DNA of 64,000 nucleotides, taken from Actinospica robiniae DSM 44927. GTDB lineage: Bacteria; Actinomycetota; Actinomycetes; Streptomycetales; Catenulisporaceae. The DNA lies in the NCBI RefSeq assembly GCF_000504285.1, contig NZ_KI632511.1, positions 3,593,372-3,657,371 on the forward strand. The letters are read 5' to 3'. Each line of letters begins with the position of its first letter. Position 1 is the first letter of the stretch. The notes beneath the pieces were generated by a model. That model did not search any database and had not been told where the DNA came from. It was given only the letters and a program-made list of their open reading frames with translations. Both the position numbers and the translations under genes were made by a program. Shown here in pieces: positions 17,525 to 25,777 of the stretch.

Positions 17525-18343
17525 TTAGAGCTGCGTGCCGACGCGGGCAAGGCTGTCGCGGCGTTCTTCGGCTTGGCAGGATGCTGGAAACCCGCCGCCG
17601 GTGAGGGCCGCAACCATATCGCGGTACTCGGTGCCTCCCGGGAGGTCCGGTTCGCGGTGCAGCTGGCGGCGGATCACCGTCACGCGCGTTTGATCCCGCG
17701 GGTCGTATCCGTCCCTTTCCACGGTCTCGAACCACATGCCGACCCCGCGCCGCTGCCATGCCGGGCGCTCCTCGAACGCGGGACCGTAGTCGGCCAGGGC
17801 TTCCTCCTTGGCGCCGCGGGCCATTGCCTCCATGCGACGCTGCGCCTGCCGCGCGGTCAGGCCGTTCTGGCGAAGCGCCCAGTAGAGGCAGGTGTTGAGG
17901 GCGTTGCGCTGGGCGTCGGCTTGGCGCCAGGCGAAGTAGTCGACGACGTCGCCTACTGCGTCACCGGTCCAGATGCGCGAGTCGAAGGAGACGCTTTGCG
18001 CGGCAGCGTGGGTGAAGGCGGCGCTTGCGGTGGCGGCGCTGAGCGAGACGAGCTTCTCCACGCTCCGGCCGAAGGAGCCGTCAGAATGCGCCAGGAGCAA
18101 GGAGATCTCGTCGCTCTGCGTGTAGACGTAAAGGCCGGCGAACTCCTCGATCATCGCAGCGGCCGTGGTGGCCATGAGTTCGCCGAACCGGTCGTCGAAG
18201 GGCTTGCCGAAGTGCGCATTGGTCAGGGACGTGAACCCCCGGCCGTCCACGCGGATGACGATCCACTGTCCCTCGGGGACGGACAGCGCGTGGTACCGCT
18301 CGCGTTCGCGCTGTGCGGCCTCGAGCTCGCTGAACTTCACCAC
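17525..18343 (-). CDS. Thg1-like tRNA-His guanylyltransferase / 3'-5' RNA polymerase
   Basis: 272 residues from GTG 18343 (a second GTG is the next codon), preceded by GGGAGGTG. Thg1 signatures are plain: IVIRVDGRGFTSLTNAHFGKPFDDRF, with the catalytic metal-binding Asp in the VDGRGF strand, then YVYTQSDEISLLLAHSD with the second acidic pair, SFDSRIW, and DVVDYFAWRQADAQRNALNT. Eukaryotic Thg1 adds G-1 to tRNA-His in the 3'-5' direction; bacterial homologues (TLPs) repair truncated tRNA 5' ends and are sporadic in bacteria. The last 40 residues are a basic tail that ends 2 bp beyond the large repeat element. No obvious partner gene lies beside it, so a general RNA-repair role is the best inference. 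Confidence 0.88.
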   Translation of the reverse strand: MVKFSELEAAQRERERYHALSVPEGQWIVIRVDGRGFTSLTNAHFGKPFDDRFGELMATTAAAMIEEFAGLYVYTQSDEISLLLAHSDGSFGRSVEKLVSLSAATASAAFTHAAAQSVSFDSRIWTGDAVGDVVDYFAWRQADAQRNALNTCLYWALRQNGLTARQAQRRMEAMARGAKEEALADYGPAFEERPAWQRRGVGMWFETVERDGYDPRDQTRVTVIRRQLHREPDLPGGTEYRDMVAALTGGGFPASCQAEERRDSLARVGTQL

Positions 18344-18452
18344 GCACCTCCCGCGTTCGGATCGCTTCAGTCTCGCGTATCCGCCATCGCAGGGGCCAAC
18401 GAATAGCGACGGAGACGTCTGAGACCAACGGCTGGCCGCGACGGGAGCGCAT

Positions 18453-18875
18453 TCAGCGGCACATGGCCCTAGCGAGAAGCGCCGCTTGTTCGCGTACGCT
18501 GCCCTGCCATCCGTCGCCGAACCCCGTTTCGGCACCGACCTGCACATCGTGCAGGCTGCTCGCGGCGGTCAACGGCTCCGGCCAGCGCAAGCTGGCACCG
18601 GCGCGCTCGGCCAGGACGACGCATGTGGCGATGAAGCCGTCGGAGAGCGCCGTCATGACGGTGTGGTTCGTGCGGCTGCGCCAGTCCAACAATGTGCTGA
18701 CGAACTCTCCGAGGAGGGCGCCGTCGACCTCGGCCTCGTCCTCCTCCATCGGGCCGATCCCTGAGGTCATACCGATCTGGGCCTCGAATACGCTCGCCTG
18801 CTGCAAGAACAACCCCGATGCGCCGTTCGACGGGCTCCACAACGCCACGTCTGCCAGCCGAAAATACTGGCTCAT
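18453..18875 (-). CDS. Small conserved actinobacterial protein (resembles DUF6086)
   Basis: 140 residues from ATG 18875, with GGAAGGAG upstream. It starts MSQYFRLADVALWSPSNGASGLFLQQASVFEAQIGMTSGIGPMEEDEAEVD and continues as helices (LLGEFVSTLLDWRSRTNHTVMTALSDGFIATCVVLAERAGASLRWP). The opening 'YFRL-DVALWSPSNGAS-LF' resembles a family of short Streptomyces proteins listed, as I recall, as DUF6086; the function of that family is not known to me. No membrane segment. It is followed, 110 nt on, by the Thg1-like gene on the same strand and is divergent from the dioxygenase operon. Confidence 0.6.
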   Translation of the reverse strand: MSQYFRLADVALWSPSNGASGLFLQQASVFEAQIGMTSGIGPMEEDEAEVDGALLGEFVSTLLDWRSRTNHTVMTALSDGFIATCVVLAERAGASLRWPEPLTAASSLHDVQVGAETGFGDGWQGSVREQAALLARAMCR

Positions 18876-19020
18876 CAGGCTCCTTCCGACCAGCAGACGA
18901 CCCAGTGGCCGATCTTCCCCGGGGTGACACCAGGATGACAGACTCCGCTGCGCGAGTATCGAAGATATATAGGCGCCCGAGCGACACTGCCGGAAAGTCG
19001 GGGTTGTCGTGAGGAGTCCC

Positions 19021-19962
19021 ATGATCAGCGAGGCCGGCTCGTGGCAGCCGTTGACAATCTCTCCGGGCACGGTGGGTGACACCGGAGGGGATGGCGGTCT
19101 GCTCGGCTATCTCGGGGACGGCGACCGGCTCAGTGCACTGCTGACCGAGCACAAGGCTCTGGTGTTCCGGCAGTTCGAGGTGAGCACGGAGCAGCTCGGC
19201 GCCGTGCTCGACCTGATGCTGCCGAACCGCTTGGCCTACGTGCACGGCAACTCCCCGCGCACCAAGGTGGGGCGCAACGTCTACACCTCCACCGAGTACC
19301 CGGCCGAGTTCACCATCTCCATGCACAACGAGCTCTCCTACGCCGCGGCGTGGCCGTCCCGGTTGGCCTTCTACTGCGAGCGGGCAGCCGCGAGCGGCGG
19401 TGCGACACCGGTGGTGGACGCGGCCCGCTGGCTCGAGGAGCTCGATCCGCAGGTGCGCGAGGCGTATGCCGGCGGCGTGCGCTACCAGCAGAACCTGCAC
19501 GGCGGCGCGGGCCTGGGCAAGAGCTGGCAGGACACCTTCGAGACCGTGGACCGCGACGAGGTCGAGGCCTTCCTGTCCGAGTCCGGGGCCGAATGGAAGT
19601 GGATCGGCAACGGTGTGCGGATCAGCCAGATCCGGCCGTCCACCGCTCGCCATCCGGTGACCGGCACGGAGGTCTGGTTCAATCAGTCCGATCAGTGGCA
19701 TCCCGCGGCGCTGGGCGACGAGACCGCGCTGGCGCTGGCGAAGGTGATGCCGGCCGAGGAGCTGCCGCAGTCGGTCACTTTCGCCGACGGCAGCCCGATC
19801 CCGGCCGAGTACGTCCTCCAGGTGCGCGACCGGGGGCTGGCGGCCGCCGTCGATGTGGACTGGCACGCCGGCGACCTGCTGCTGATCGACAACGTTCTGG
19901 TCGGACACGGTCGGCGGCCGTATGCCGGCGAGCGGCGGGTGCTGGTGGCGATGTCCCGATGA
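19021..19962 (+). CDS. SyrP/TauD-type Fe(II)/2-oxoglutarate dioxygenase, first copy
   Basis: 313 residues from ATG 19021, with AGGAG 5 nt upstream (GTG 19009 also possible). The TauD fold shows the HxE metal motif in SMHNELSYAAAWP, the distal His in LLIDNVLVGHGRRPYAGERRVLVAMS with the Arg that binds 2-oxoglutarate, and SyrP-like segments NVYTSTEYPAEFTISMHNE and VTGTEVWFNQSDQWHPAAL. SyrP-like enzymes beta-hydroxylate aspartyl (or other) residues bound to NRPS carrier domains, or free amino acids. The NRPS at 50970-55934 has an Asn/Asp-type second adenylation domain, a plausible substrate. The stop codon overlaps the start of a second dioxygenase gene by ATGA, so the two are translationally coupled. 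Confidence 0.87.
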   Translation: MISEAGSWQPLTISPGTVGDTGGDGGLLGYLGDGDRLSALLTEHKALVFRQFEVSTEQLGAVLDLMLPNRLAYVHGNSPRTKVGRNVYTSTEYPAEFTISMHNELSYAAAWPSRLAFYCERAAASGGATPVVDAARWLEELDPQVREAYAGGVRYQQNLHGGAGLGKSWQDTFETVDRDEVEAFLSESGAEWKWIGNGVRISQIRPSTARHPVTGTEVWFNQSDQWHPAALGDETALALAKVMPAEELPQSVTFADGSPIPAEYVLQVRDRGLAAAVDVDWHAGDLLLIDNVLVGHGRRPYAGERRVLVAMSR

Positions 19963-20891
19963 CCGAGCGCATGCTGCCGGCCGTGGTCGAGGCCGCCGGA
20001 TCACAGGAGTCTGTCACCGGCCGGATTCGGGCCGAGCACGACGAGATCCACAAGCTGCTCGTCGAACGCGGCGCGGTGCTGCTGCGCGGGTTCGAGATCG
20101 GCGGGGTGGACGGGTTCGACGCGGTCGTGCGGGAGCTCTCCGGCGCGCCGCTGACCTACTCCGAGCGCTCCTCGCCGCGCAGCACCATCAAGGGCCAGGT
20201 CTACACCTCGACGGACTACCCGCCGAACGAGGAGATCTTCCTGCACAACGAGAACTCGTATCAGGCCGTGTGGCCGCTGACGCTTTACTTCTACTGCATC
20301 ACCGCCCCGCTCACCCTCGGCGCCACACCGCTCGCCGACATCGGCGAGGTCTACCGGTCGATCGACCCGGATGTGCGCGAGGAGTTCCGCCGGCGGCGAT
20401 GGACCGTGGTGCGCAACTTTCATCCCGACTTCGGTGTGCAGTGGCAGCACGTGTTCAACACCGAAGACCGGGACGCCGTCGCGCGGTACTGCGCCGGCCG
20501 GGGCATCGAGCTGGAGTGGCGCGACGGCGGCGGCCTGCGCACCCGCGCGGTGCGCGACGCCGTCCACCGGCACCCGGTCACCGGCGAGGAGACCTGGTTC
20601 AACCACGCGACGTTCTTCCACATCACCACTCAGGCTGCTGACGTGCAGACCGGCCTGCGCACCTTCTTCGCCGACGAGGACCTGCCGACCAACACGTACT
20701 ACGGCGACGGCGGCCGGATACCGGACGACGTGATGGAGCATCTGCGGGGCTGCTACCAGGCGGCTCGCACCCGCTTCGACTACCGGGCCGAGGATGTGCT
20801 CGTGGTCGACAACATGCGCGTCGCGCACGGCCGTGAATCCTTCACCGGGCCGCGCAAGGTCGCGGTCGCGATGGCCACGCCCTCGGGCTGA
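19959..20891 (+). CDS. SyrP/TauD-type Fe(II)/2-oxoglutarate dioxygenase, second copy
   Basis: 310 residues, starting in the ATGA overlap with the first copy. Metal ligands are HNE in IFLHNENSYQAVWP and the His in VVDNMRVAHGRESFTGPRKVAVAM; the same Arg follows. The two copies share the framework SSPRSTIKGQVYTSTDYPP / NSPRTKVGRNVYTSTEYPA and VTGEETWFNHATFFH / VTGTEVWFNQSDQWH but differ widely elsewhere, so this is an old duplication, not a recent one. Likely role: a second tailoring hydroxylation on a carrier-bound amino acid, at another residue or as a further oxidation of the same one (inference). Followed 21 nt later by the type II thioesterase gene. Confidence 0.87.
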   Translation: MTERMLPAVVEAAGSQESVTGRIRAEHDEIHKLLVERGAVLLRGFEIGGVDGFDAVVRELSGAPLTYSERSSPRSTIKGQVYTSTDYPPNEEIFLHNENSYQAVWPLTLYFYCITAPLTLGATPLADIGEVYRSIDPDVREEFRRRRWTVVRNFHPDFGVQWQHVFNTEDRDAVARYCAGRGIELEWRDGGGLRTRAVRDAVHRHPVTGEETWFNHATFFHITTQAADVQTGLRTFFADEDLPTNTYYGDGGRIPDDVMEHLRGCYQAARTRFDYRAEDVLVVDNMRVAHGRESFTGPRKVAVAMATPSG

Positions 20892-20912
20892 GGCCGGATC
20901 GGAATCGGGGCG

Positions 20913-21662
20913 ATGAGCCGATACCCTGACCCCATGACTGACCGGTGGCTGCGGGTGCTGCGACCCGTGGCCCGGCCCCGGCTTCGCCTGGTGTGCCTGC
21001 CGCACGCGGGCGGGACGGCGTCCTTCTTCCAGCCGTGGGCCGAGCTGATGCCGCCGGACGTGGAACTTCTCGCGGTGCGCTATCCGGGCCGGCACGACCG
21101 GTACGGCGATCCCTTCGCCGAGTCCATGGAGCAGCTCGCCGATCCGGTGGCCGCCGCGCTCGAGCCGCTGCTCGACCGGCCGATCGCGCTGTTCGGCCAC
21201 AGCATGGGCGCCACCGTGGGGTACGAGGTCGCGGTCCGGCTCGAGGCCGCCGGCCGCCCGCCGGTCCGGCTGTTCGTCTCCAGCCGCAGAGCCCCGCACC
21301 TGCCGTTCGAGGAGAACCTCGCCGACCTGCCCGACGACGATCTGGTGGCCGAGGTGCGCAAACTCGGCGGCGTGGACGACGGGTTGCTGGACCTGCCCGA
21401 GATGCGGGCCATCGCGTTGCCCTCGTTGCGGGCCGACTACCGGCTGGTCACCGCCTACTGCCCGGCCGAGCCGGTCAAGACGAGCGTGCCGGTGGTCGCC
21501 TACACGGGCCTGGCCGACCCCGGCTGCACCCTGGACGAGGCCCGGGCCTGGGCGGAACTGAGCCTCGGCGGGTTCGAGTTGCGCGTGTTCCCCGGTGATC
21601 ACTTCTACCTGGTGCCGGAGCGGGAAACGCTGCTGGCGCATCTGTTCTCCCGACTGCGGTGA
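20913..21662 (+). CDS. Type II (proofreading) thioesterase
   Basis: 249 residues. Alpha/beta hydrolase of the TEII group: CLPHAGGTASFFQPWAELMPPDVELLAVRYPGRHDRY, nucleophile Ser97 in GHSMGA, the SRRAPHLP cap motif, the Asp in YTGLADPGCT and the His in FPGDHFYLVPE. TEIIs remove wrong or stalled acyl groups from carrier domains in NRPS and PKS lines and act in trans in the cytoplasm. It is the third gene of the dioxygenase operon. ATG 20913 has GGGG-type upstream sequence; ATG 20934 (MTDRWL) would also leave all motifs intact. Confidence 0.92.
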   Translation: MSRYPDPMTDRWLRVLRPVARPRLRLVCLPHAGGTASFFQPWAELMPPDVELLAVRYPGRHDRYGDPFAESMEQLADPVAAALEPLLDRPIALFGHSMGATVGYEVAVRLEAAGRPPVRLFVSSRRAPHLPFEENLADLPDDDLVAEVRKLGGVDDGLLDLPEMRAIALPSLRADYRLVTAYCPAEPVKTSVPVVAYTGLADPGCTLDEARAWAELSLGGFELRVFPGDHFYLVPERETLLAHLFSRLR

Positions 21663-21844
21663 CCGGCCGGGAACACCCGGAGGATCCTTGTCCGCACGTG
21701 GAATCGGCATGATCAGGGGTGGTGAACAAGGCCTTTTATCTCCCTTCTTTTCAAACGCGAAACACGAATGTGAATTCATGTCCGGCAACCCCGGGGAAAC
21801 ATCGAATGTCGGGTTCTTAGCGTTGCTGTGGTATTTCGTTTTCC

Positions 21845-21874
21845 GTACGCCGCGTGCGTACACTGCGGTACAAT
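21845..21874 (+). promoter_or_regulatory. Palindrome and -10-like box upstream of the LuxR-type regulator
   Basis: GTACGC (21845-21850) and GCGTAC (21856-21861) form an inverted repeat just upstream of TACAAT (21869-21874), a good -10 candidate, about 100 nt before the ATG at 21974. The dyad would overlap the -35 position, which suits an operator. The stretch 21663-21973 is otherwise non-coding and locally AT-rich. Confidence 0.4.
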
Positions 21875-21973
21875 CAGAATCGTGATCCGCTCTGCTTGAA
21901 GCGATACAGGGCCGGGCCGGCTGACTGCCGTTCGCCGGCGGGGAATCCAACGCTCAAAGCTGGGGGAAGAACC

Positions 21974-23230
21974 ATGGCAGTCAGTTCCACGCAGCCTCCG
22001 AACGGGGACGAGACCGCCGCGGCTCATTCGCCGCCGGCCGGCCCGGGGGCCTCGGCCTCCGGCACGCGGCGGACGGCGGACACCGGCGATCATCCGGCCC
22101 TGGCCATCCACCGCATGCTGACCGAGGAGATCGCGGTGGTCAACGAGCGCTGGCGGCAGTTGCAGCGCAACTGCGAGGTCCTGCTGTCGATGGCGGCCGG
22201 GCCGGGCGTGAGCACCGCGTCGGAGACGGCGGAGCATCCGCCGCAGCGGCTGACCGGGTTGTCCGCGGTACATCAGGCCGTTCAGGTTCTGGTGTTCCAG
22301 GCCCGCGATGAGATCCTGGCCTTCCCGCCGACGCCGGCGCACCCCGACTGCGCCGCCCTGACCGACCGGATGCTGAACCAGGCGGCGGCCCGGCCCGGGG
22401 TGCGGATCCGGGCGATCTACCCGGAGTCGGTGTACGCCACGGCCGGCTTCGACGAGTCGGCGCCCGCCGACGCGCAGGGGCACCCGCTCCCGGACGGCGC
22501 ACCGGAGGAGGCCGGTCCGGAAAAACCCGGCGCCGGCCTCGAGGACGCGGTCACCGGTTCGGCGGCCCTCGACATCGAGACCTTCGAGGCCGACTCCGAC
22601 TCGGAGACGGAGGGCGCGGAACCGGCCGGGTCCGGGCCCGTGCCGGTCCGGGCGCCGTACCAGCTGCGGATCGCCCCCGAGGGCACCGAGGCGCGGATCG
22701 CCCCCGAACTGCCGCTGTGCATGCTGGTGGTCGACGGCGGCGTGGCCCTGGTCTCCGACGATCCCGCGCGCGGCGCGCTGCTGATTCGGGACGCCAGCAC
22801 GGTCGCCGCGCTGCGCGCCCTGTTCGAGTCCTACTGGATCCAGGCCAAGGCGCCGGCCTCGGACGACGAGTCGCAGGAGTGCAGCCCGCTGGACCGGGCC
22901 ATCCTGCGCCAGCTGGCGACCGGCAACAAGGACGACGCGGTCGCCCGGCTGCTGGGCATCTCGGTGCGCACACTGCGCCGCCGGGTCGCCGACCTGATGC
23001 AGCGGGTCGAGGCGCAGTCCCGGTTCGAGCTCGCCATCGAGGTCGCCGCCCGCGGCTGGGTCAGCCCGGCCACGCTCCGCTCCGCGCGCCCAGGCGCCGT
23101 GCGGGACTCCGCCGTACGGGACTCCGGCGCGCAGAACCGGGCCGCGCCCGAGCCCCGGCCGGCGCGGGACTACCCGCCGGAATGGGACGAACCGGGAGTC
23201 GGCGCACGCACCTTGACGCGCCGCCGCTGA
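21974..23230 (+). CDS. LuxR-type transcriptional regulator of the peptide cluster
   Basis: 418 residues from ATG 21974, with GGGGGAAG upstream. The C-terminal third contains a LuxR-like helix-turn-helix (LDRAILRQLATGNKDDAVARLLGISVRTLRRRVADLMQRVEAQSRFELAIEVAARGW). The middle has a sensor-like segment of the TrmB/PLD type (MLNQAAARPGVRIRAIYPESVYATAGF and PLCMLVVDGGVALVSDD, ALRALFESYW) interrupted by an acidic, disordered insert of about 80 residues (residues 160-240). The N-terminus is a Pro/Ala/Glu-rich leader. This architecture is common beside NRPS and RiPP clusters; ligand unknown. It precedes the SARP gene by 225 nt, so the two regulators may act in a cascade (inference). Confidence 0.8.
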   Translation: MAVSSTQPPNGDETAAAHSPPAGPGASASGTRRTADTGDHPALAIHRMLTEEIAVVNERWRQLQRNCEVLLSMAAGPGVSTASETAEHPPQRLTGLSAVHQAVQVLVFQARDEILAFPPTPAHPDCAALTDRMLNQAAARPGVRIRAIYPESVYATAGFDESAPADAQGHPLPDGAPEEAGPEKPGAGLEDAVTGSAALDIETFEADSDSETEGAEPAGSGPVPVRAPYQLRIAPEGTEARIAPELPLCMLVVDGGVALVSDDPARGALLIRDASTVAALRALFESYWIQAKAPASDDESQECSPLDRAILRQLATGNKDDAVARLLGISVRTLRRRVADLMQRVEAQSRFELAIEVAARGWVSPATLRSARPGAVRDSAVRDSGAQNRAAPEPRPARDYPPEWDEPGVGARTLTRRR

Positions 23231-23293
23231 CCACCGGCCGCGAGCGTACCGCCACCGACCGCGAGCGGAGTGGGCGCGACTCGCCGGCTCAAG

Positions 23294-23315
23294 TGGCAGC
23301 GTTCTGCCATGGCAG
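23294..23315 (+). promoter_or_regulatory. Triple TGGCAG half-site upstream of the SARP gene
   Basis: TGGCAG (23294-23299), its complement CTGCCA (23304-23309) and TGGCAG again (23310-23315) occur in 22 bp. They lie about 140 nt before the SARP start, in the only intergenic space between the LuxR-type and SARP genes. A TTGACC (23400-23405) nearer the gene may be a -35 box; no convincing -10 is seen. The arrangement suits an activator or repressor site. Confidence 0.4.
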
Positions 23316-23455
23316 CTCTTTCCGGCCGCAGAAGGCGGTTCGAACACGCCGGGTCGGCTTTAGTGGATTCCAGGCGTGCGAACGGGGGGGACTAGTCTGT
23401 TGACCCGACGCGCGCGTCTCGCCATTTGATATTTAGGGGAAGGCCTCGACGCGAC

Positions 23456-24202
23456 ATGGAATTTCGCATCCTCGGCCCGGTGGAGATGTGGGACATGGGC
23501 TCTGAGATACCCATCGACGGCCCGAAGGAGCGCACGGTGCTGGCGGCGCTTCTGTTGGCAAAGGGTCGGACGGTGTCCGACGCGGTGCTGCTGGACCTCC
23601 TCTGGGGTGAAAGCCCGCCGAAAACGTATACATCACAGCTTTACACCTACATTTCTCGGTTGCGCAAGAGATTCGGTACGGGAACCGCAATACTCCGTCA
23701 ACATCCCGGCTACCTGATCAAGACCGGCGACGGCGTCCTGGACAGCGACCTGTTCGAGCGGTACGCCGCGCAGGGCCGTGAGGCGCTGCGGCTGGGCCGC
23801 CCGGAGACGGCCGCCGAGCTGCTGGGCGCCGCGCTGGCCCTGTGGCGCGGGCCGGCCCTGGCGAACGTCAGCCAGTCGCTGATCGACGCCGAGGCCGACC
23901 GGCTGGAGGAGGCGAGGATGGCGGTGCTGGAGAACCGGATCGAGGCGGATCTGGCCCTCGGCCGGCACAGCCAGCTGGTCTCCGAGCTCTCCGGCCTGGT
24001 CGTGCGGCACCCGCTGCACGAACGGCTGCGCGCCCACCTGATGACCGCGTTGTACCGCTGCGGCCGCCAGGGCGACGCGATGAGCGTGTACCAGGACGGC
24101 TGCCGGATCCTGTCCAACGAGCTCGGCGTGTATCCGGGCCGGGCGCTGCGGGAGGCGCACCAGTTCATCCTGCACGGGCGGGACCTCGTCCCCTCCCGCT
24201 AG
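23456..24202 (+). CDS. SARP-family pathway-specific activator
   Basis: 248 residues from ATG 23456. The OmpR-like winged helix is at residues about 1-90 (MEFRILGPVEMWD, KERTVLAALLLAKGRTVSDAVLLDLLWGESPPKTYTSQLYTYISRLRKRFG, HPGYLIKTGDGVLDSDLFERY), followed by the bacterial transcriptional activation domain (residues about 95-240: EARMAVLENRIEADLALGRHSQLVSELSGLVVRHPLHERLRAHLMTALYRCGRQGDAMSVYQDGCRILSNELGVYPGRALREAHQFIL). The length is that of small SARPs such as DnrI/RedD. These bind heptamer direct repeats and switch on biosynthetic operons, here most likely the NRPS operons. The ribosome site GGGGAAGG lies somewhat far (about 14 nt) from the ATG. Confidence 0.92.
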   Translation: MEFRILGPVEMWDMGSEIPIDGPKERTVLAALLLAKGRTVSDAVLLDLLWGESPPKTYTSQLYTYISRLRKRFGTGTAILRQHPGYLIKTGDGVLDSDLFERYAAQGREALRLGRPETAAELLGAALALWRGPALANVSQSLIDAEADRLEEARMAVLENRIEADLALGRHSQLVSELSGLVVRHPLHERLRAHLMTALYRCGRQGDAMSVYQDGCRILSNELGVYPGRALREAHQFILHGRDLVPSR

Positions 24203-24217
24203 TGTCCCTGCCCGGAA

Positions 24218-24242
24218 ATCCGCTGCGGCTTGCGCGGCGGAT
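24218..24242. terminator. Hairpin between the SARP and DUF4097 genes
   Basis: ATCCGCTGCG (24218-24227), a 5-nt loop and CGCGGCGGAT (24233-24242) form a 10-bp stem with one mismatch. It lies in the 85-bp gap between two convergent gene ends and could serve both. Confidence 0.55.
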
Positions 24243-24287
24243 CCGCGAGGAGACGGGCGCGGCCCGGTCCGTCCGGCCGCGTCCGGC

Positions 24288-25070
24288 TCAGCTCACTGTG
24301 ACGTCGCCGTCTCCGGTCCGGGCCGTGATCGTGTGCGAGCTGCCCGAGTCGACCGGCACGCTGACGGTGCGCTGCCCGGTCTGGGCCTCGGCGGTCACCT
24401 GGTAGCCGGCCGAGCCGCCGGGGACGGAGACGGTGACGTTGCCGGTGCTGGTGACGGCGGAGACGGTGTCCGGGGCGTTCGCGAAGCCGAGCGAGACGTC
24501 CCCGGTGTCGCCGTGGACCGTGACCGCGCCGGCGGCGAGTTCGGTCCCGGTGACCGTCCCGGTGTCCGAGCCGACCTGGATCCGCCCGCCGACCCCGGCG
24601 AGGTTGACGTCGCCGGTGCCGACGGTGGCGTCGAGGCCCCCGGTCAGATCCTGCACCGACAGATCGCCGTCGGTGGTGCGGGAACTCACCTCGGTTCCCG
24701 CCGGGACCTGCACGGTGAAGTCGACGCTGCAGTGCGACTGGCTCGGGCAGCTGGACTTGATCACCAGGGTGCTGCCGCTCCAGGACTCCGAGACGGAGGG
24801 CTTGGTCTTGTTCCACTCCAGGTGGGCCGAGATGCTCTCCGCGCCCGAGTTCCCGGCGGACAACGAGATGTTCCCGGAGTCCACGGTGAGCTCGACCTTG
24901 GAGATCGTGTGCTGATAGCTGCTGTGCTGATCGGTCTGGTCGGTCGGCCCGGCGGTGACGGCGGCGCACCCGGCCGCACCGGCGGCGAGCAGGCCCAGTG
25001 CCGCCGCGCCGCACACCGCGGCCCCCCGGCGCCTGCGCCCGGACGGCGGTCCGGAAACGTGTACAGACAT
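24288..25070 (-). CDS. DUF4097-type beta-helix lipoprotein
   Basis: 260 residues from ATG 25070, with AAGGAG upstream. A lipoprotein signal ends in LLAAGAAGCAAV, with Cys as the lipidated residue, so the protein is exported and membrane-tethered. The rest is a repetitive beta-sheet ladder typical of DUF4097 ('putative adhesin'): VELTVDSGNISLSAGN, RTTDGDLSVQDLTGGLDATVGTGDVNLAGVGGRIQVGSDTGTVTG, VTVHGDTGDVSLGFANAPDTVSAVTSTGNVTVSVPGG. Such proteins usually accompany two-component systems that respond to envelope stress. It lies 62 nt downstream of the response-regulator gene, in the same orientation, and is probably co-transcribed with it. Confidence 0.82.
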   Translation of the reverse strand: MSVHVSGPPSGRRRRGAAVCGAAALGLLAAGAAGCAAVTAGPTDQTDQHSSYQHTISKVELTVDSGNISLSAGNSGAESISAHLEWNKTKPSVSESWSGSTLVIKSSCPSQSHCSVDFTVQVPAGTEVSSRTTDGDLSVQDLTGGLDATVGTGDVNLAGVGGRIQVGSDTGTVTGTELAAGAVTVHGDTGDVSLGFANAPDTVSAVTSTGNVTVSVPGGSAGYQVTAEAQTGQRTVSVPVDSGSSHTITARTGDGDVTVS

Positions 25071-25132
25071 CGCTGCTCCTTCGATTTCGAGCATGCTGCG
25101 CGGTACTTCCCGCCCCGGGGTTCGGGGCCGGG

Positions 25133-25777
25133 CTACGGGGCCAGGAACTGCAGGACGGCCAGGACCCGGCGATGGTCGGTGTCGGTCATGGTGAGGTCGA
25201 GCTTCATGAAGATGCTCTTGACGTGCTTGGCCACCGCGCTCTCGCTGATCACCAGCTTGCTCGCGATGCCGTAGTTGGACCGGCCCTCCGCCATCAGCGA
25301 GAGCACGCCGAGCTCGCGCTCGGTCAGCTCGCCCAGCGGATTGCGGGCCTTGCTGCGCACCAGCAGCTGGGCCACCACTTCGGGGTCCAGCGCGGTGCCG
25401 CCGTCGCCGAGCCGGCGCAGGGTCTCGATGAACGACTCCACGTCCGCGACCCGGTCCTTGAGCAGGTAGCCGACCCCGGCGGTGTCCCGGGTCAGCAGGT
25501 CGGTGGCGTGGCGCTCCTCCACGTACTGAGACAGCACCAGCACCGCCACCTCCGGCCACCGCTGACGCAGCGTCAGGGTCGCGCGCATCCCCTCGTCGGT
25601 GAAGGTGGGCGGCATCCGGATGTCGACTATGGCCAGGTCCGGCTGGTGCTCTTCGACCAGGGCCAGCAGCCGTTCGGCGTCCCCGGCGCAGCCGACCACC
25701 TCGAATCCGGCCCAGTCCAGCAGCCGCTCGAGCCCTGCCCGCAGCAGGACCGAGTCCTCCGCGATCACGATGCGCAC
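25133..25777 (-). CDS. NarL/LuxR-family response regulator
   Basis: 214 residues. Receiver domain with the acidic pocket AEDS near the N-terminus, phospho-acceptor Asp52 in AIVDIRMPPTFTDEG, and the conserved Lys in VGYLLKDRVADVESF. The C-terminal LuxR helix-turn-helix is LTERELGVLSLMAEGRSNYGIASKLVISESAVAKHVKSIFMKLDL. Its start overlaps the end of the histidine kinase gene by 13 bp, so the pair is co-translated. Likely targets are its own operon, the DUF4097 gene and the divergent MMPL exporter, through the palindrome at 27196-27231 (inference). Confidence 0.93.
   Translation of the reverse strand: MRIVIAEDSVLLRAGLERLLDWAGFEVVGCAGDAERLLALVEEHQPDLAIVDIRMPPTFTDEGMRATLTLRQRWPEVAVLVLSQYVEERHATDLLTRDTAGVGYLLKDRVADVESFIETLRRLGDGGTALDPEVVAQLLVRSKARNPLGELTERELGVLSLMAEGRSNYGIASKLVISESAVAKHVKSIFMKLDLTMTDTDHRRVLAVLQFLAP

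Noticed and set aside
15681-17604. Two long plus-strand ORFs across the IS1182-like element and the repeat arm
   Set aside because: Arg/Pro/Ser-rich shadows of the transposase frame that run on into the hairpin repeats.
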